This document shows positions 31,698 to 32,568 of a stretch of DNA of 32,568 bases, one piece after another; position 1 is the stretch's first letter; every line of letters begins with the position of its first letter. The position numbers were made by a program, and so were the translations under genes. Origin of the DNA: JANNBN01 sp031385545 (GTDB taxonomy: Bacteria; Actinomycetota; Acidimicrobiia; Acidimicrobiales; JANYDT01); the NCBI GenBank assembly GCA_031385545.1, contig JANNBN010000093.1, positions 1 through 32,568 on the forward strand, given 5' to 3'. The notes beneath the pieces were generated by a model, which had not been told where the DNA came from, did not search any database, and was given only the letters and a program-made list of their open reading frames with translations.

Positions 31698-32264
31698 TCA
31701 GGCCTTGAGGGCCTGAATGTCGAGTTCGAGTTTGACCTTTTCACCGACGAGCACGCCACCGGCTTCAAGTGGCGCATTCCACTCGATACCCCAATCCTTG
31801 CGGTTGATCTCGCCCGTGGCGACAAATCCGGCCTTGGTGTTGTTCCATGGGTCGACAGCGACACCCTCGAACTCGACGGCAAGGGTCACCGGTTTGGTGA
31901 TGCCGCGGATGGTGAGATCGCCCGTCAGCGAACCTGACGACCCGGTGGGGCCATCCAGCCTGATGGACGTGCTGCGGAACGTCATCTGCGAGCTGGCTTC
32001 GGTTGCGAAGAAGTCGGCGGATTTGAGGTGACCATCACGAGCAGCATCACCGGTGTTGACCGAGGACAGGTCGACCGTGACTTCGACCGTTGATGCCGCG
32101 AGGTCATCGGCCACGTTGATGGAGCCTGAGAAGGAGGTGAAGCTGCCGCGAACCTTCGAGATCATGAGGTGGCGGGCGACGAAACCGACTGCGCTGTGCG
32201 AGGCGTCGATGTTCCAGACGCCGGTGGCGAGTGCAACTGCGGTTGGTGCGGATGTGGATGACAT
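31698..32264 (-). CDS. YceI-family lipid-binding protein, cytoplasmic form
   Basis: A 188-residue YceI protein without a signal peptide, from ATG 32264 behind AAAGGA. Family blocks are 'WNIDASHSAVGFVARHLMIS', 'VRGSFTSFSGSINV', 'GHLKSADFFATEASSQMTF', 'LTIRGITKPVTLAVEFEG' and 'GEINRKDWGIEWNAPLEAGG'. The fold is a lipocalin-like barrel binding polyisoprenoids or similar amphiphiles. It is transcribed divergently from a MarR-family gene, which probably controls it through the shared 65-base region. It is the third YceI-type gene within 6.1 kb. Confidence 0.93.
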   Translation of the reverse strand: MSSTSAPTAVALATGVWNIDASHSAVGFVARHLMISKVRGSFTSFSGSINVADDLAASTVEVTVDLSSVNTGDAARDGHLKSADFFATEASSQMTFRSTSIRLDGPTGSSGSLTGDLTIRGITKPVTLAVEFEGVAVDPWNNTKAGFVATGEINRKDWGIEWNAPLEAGGVLVGEKVKLELDIQALKA

Positions 32265-32302
32265 AGCTGGTCCTTTGTCGACAATCCCTTGCTGGGATAT
32301 AT

Positions 32303-32314
32303 CTTGCTAGAAAG
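32303..32314. promoter_or_regulatory. Candidate MarR operator between yceI and marR-like genes
   Basis: CTTGCTAGAAAG is a near-perfect inverted repeat (one mismatched pair) in the middle of the 65-base divergent region. A CTTGCT also occurs at 32289-32294. The A/T-rich TATATC next to it may be a -10. Position and symmetry fit an operator for the divergent MarR protein. Confidence 0.45.
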
Positions 32315-32329
32315 AGACTAGCGGGGTGG

Positions 32330-32568
32330 ATGTCTTCCTGTCAAGATGTTTCCGTGAAAGACGATGACCTGATCACCCAGTGGGGTTTGTTGGTCGAGGG
32401 TTTCACCCGCGCCATGCGGCGCCTTGAAGCCGACATGGATCACGCGGACTGCCCGGGGCCAACCTGGTTCGAGGTGCTGCTGCGCCTGGAGCGCACCCCC
32501 GGCCACCGCCTCCCGATGACGCAGATCGCACGTGAGGTGGAGTTGACCAGCGGCGGCTTCACCAAGGT
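32330..32568 (+). CDS. MarR-family transcriptional regulator, partial
   Basis: The frame is open from ATG 32330 (after AGCGGGGTGG) to the right edge; GTG 32354 is an alternative start. The translation has 'DDLITQWGLLVEGFTRAMRR', 'LEADMDHADCPGPTWFEVLL' and 'RLERTPGHRLPMTQIAREVE', then 'LTSGGFTK'. This is the dimerisation helix and the first half of the winged helix of MarR proteins, ending inside the recognition helix. It is divergent from the yceI gene and probably represses it and itself until a small ligand binds. Confidence 0.88.
   Translation, partial: MSSCQDVSVKDDDLITQWGLLVEGFTRAMRRLEADMDHADCPGPTWFEVLLRLERTPGHRLPMTQIAREVELTSGGFTK

Noticed and set aside
1..32568. CRISPR arrays, rRNA, tRNA, transposases and integrases
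   Set aside because: Looked for regularly spaced repeats, conserved RNA motifs and DDE or recombinase motifs; none was seen.

Overview
The window is high-GC, densely packed bacterial DNA with frequent GTG starts and leaderless-looking promoters. It carries typical actinobacterial signatures: a DUF2510 protein, a 13E12-type DUF222/HNH gene behind a GAAC-N4-GTTC LexA-like box, and paired acyl-CoA dehydrogenases. An actinobacterium, possibly of class Acidimicrobiia, is my inference; no rRNA, tRNA or other phylogenetic marker is present to prove it.

Layout. (1) 1-3776: a 3'-cut YihS-like sugar isomerase (-), a PEP-utilising protein (+) that lacks the ATP-grasp half of pyruvate phosphate dikinase but has a 220-residue C-terminal extension, and a CBS-pair protein (-). 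(2) 3968-16897: a catabolic cluster. Leftward units encode an SDR with an IorAB-type molybdenum hydroxylase, and two acyl-CoA dehydrogenases with a Rieske dioxygenase alpha/beta pair. A rightward unit encodes an ACMSD-like amidohydrolase, a LigB-type extradiol dioxygenase and an SDR, joined by start/stop overlaps. A frameshifted 2OG-Fe(II) oxygenase and a 5'-truncated 3-hydroxyisobutyrate dehydrogenase-like gene close the cluster. Together these suggest degradation of an aromatic or N-heteroaromatic compound through ring hydroxylation, cleavage and acyl-CoA steps; the substrate cannot be read from sequence. (3) 16919-19954: lower-GC DNA abutting the truncated gene, carrying a two-gene leftward operon: a SIR2-family protein followed by a PD-(D/E)xK nuclease-like protein, with tandem hairpins upstream. 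This is the best candidate for an undescribed system, probably anti-phage defence. (4) 20401-23472: a DUF222/HNH gene with an SOS-like box, broken by a 56-base insertion; a coupled MmcQ/YjbR and metallophosphoesterase pair; and a VapBC-type pair whose PIN toxin lacks two expected acidic residues. (5) 23526-32568: an MFS exporter, a DUF2510-scramblase-like protein, a scar where fragments of an epimerase gene and a TetR gene meet, three YceI-type proteins, a dihydrodiol-dehydrogenase-like oxidoreductase with a membrane protein, two alpha/beta hydrolases with a VOC protein, and a MarR regulator (cut by the right edge) divergent from a yceI gene.

Several genes are broken: the 2OG oxygenase, the HIBADH-like gene, the DUF222 gene, the epimerase and TetR fragments, and possibly a ribbon-helix-helix antitoxin. 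Most lie at or near junctions between functional blocks, which points to past insertions and deletions in an accessory region. All function calls rest on reading motifs by eye; no database search was run.
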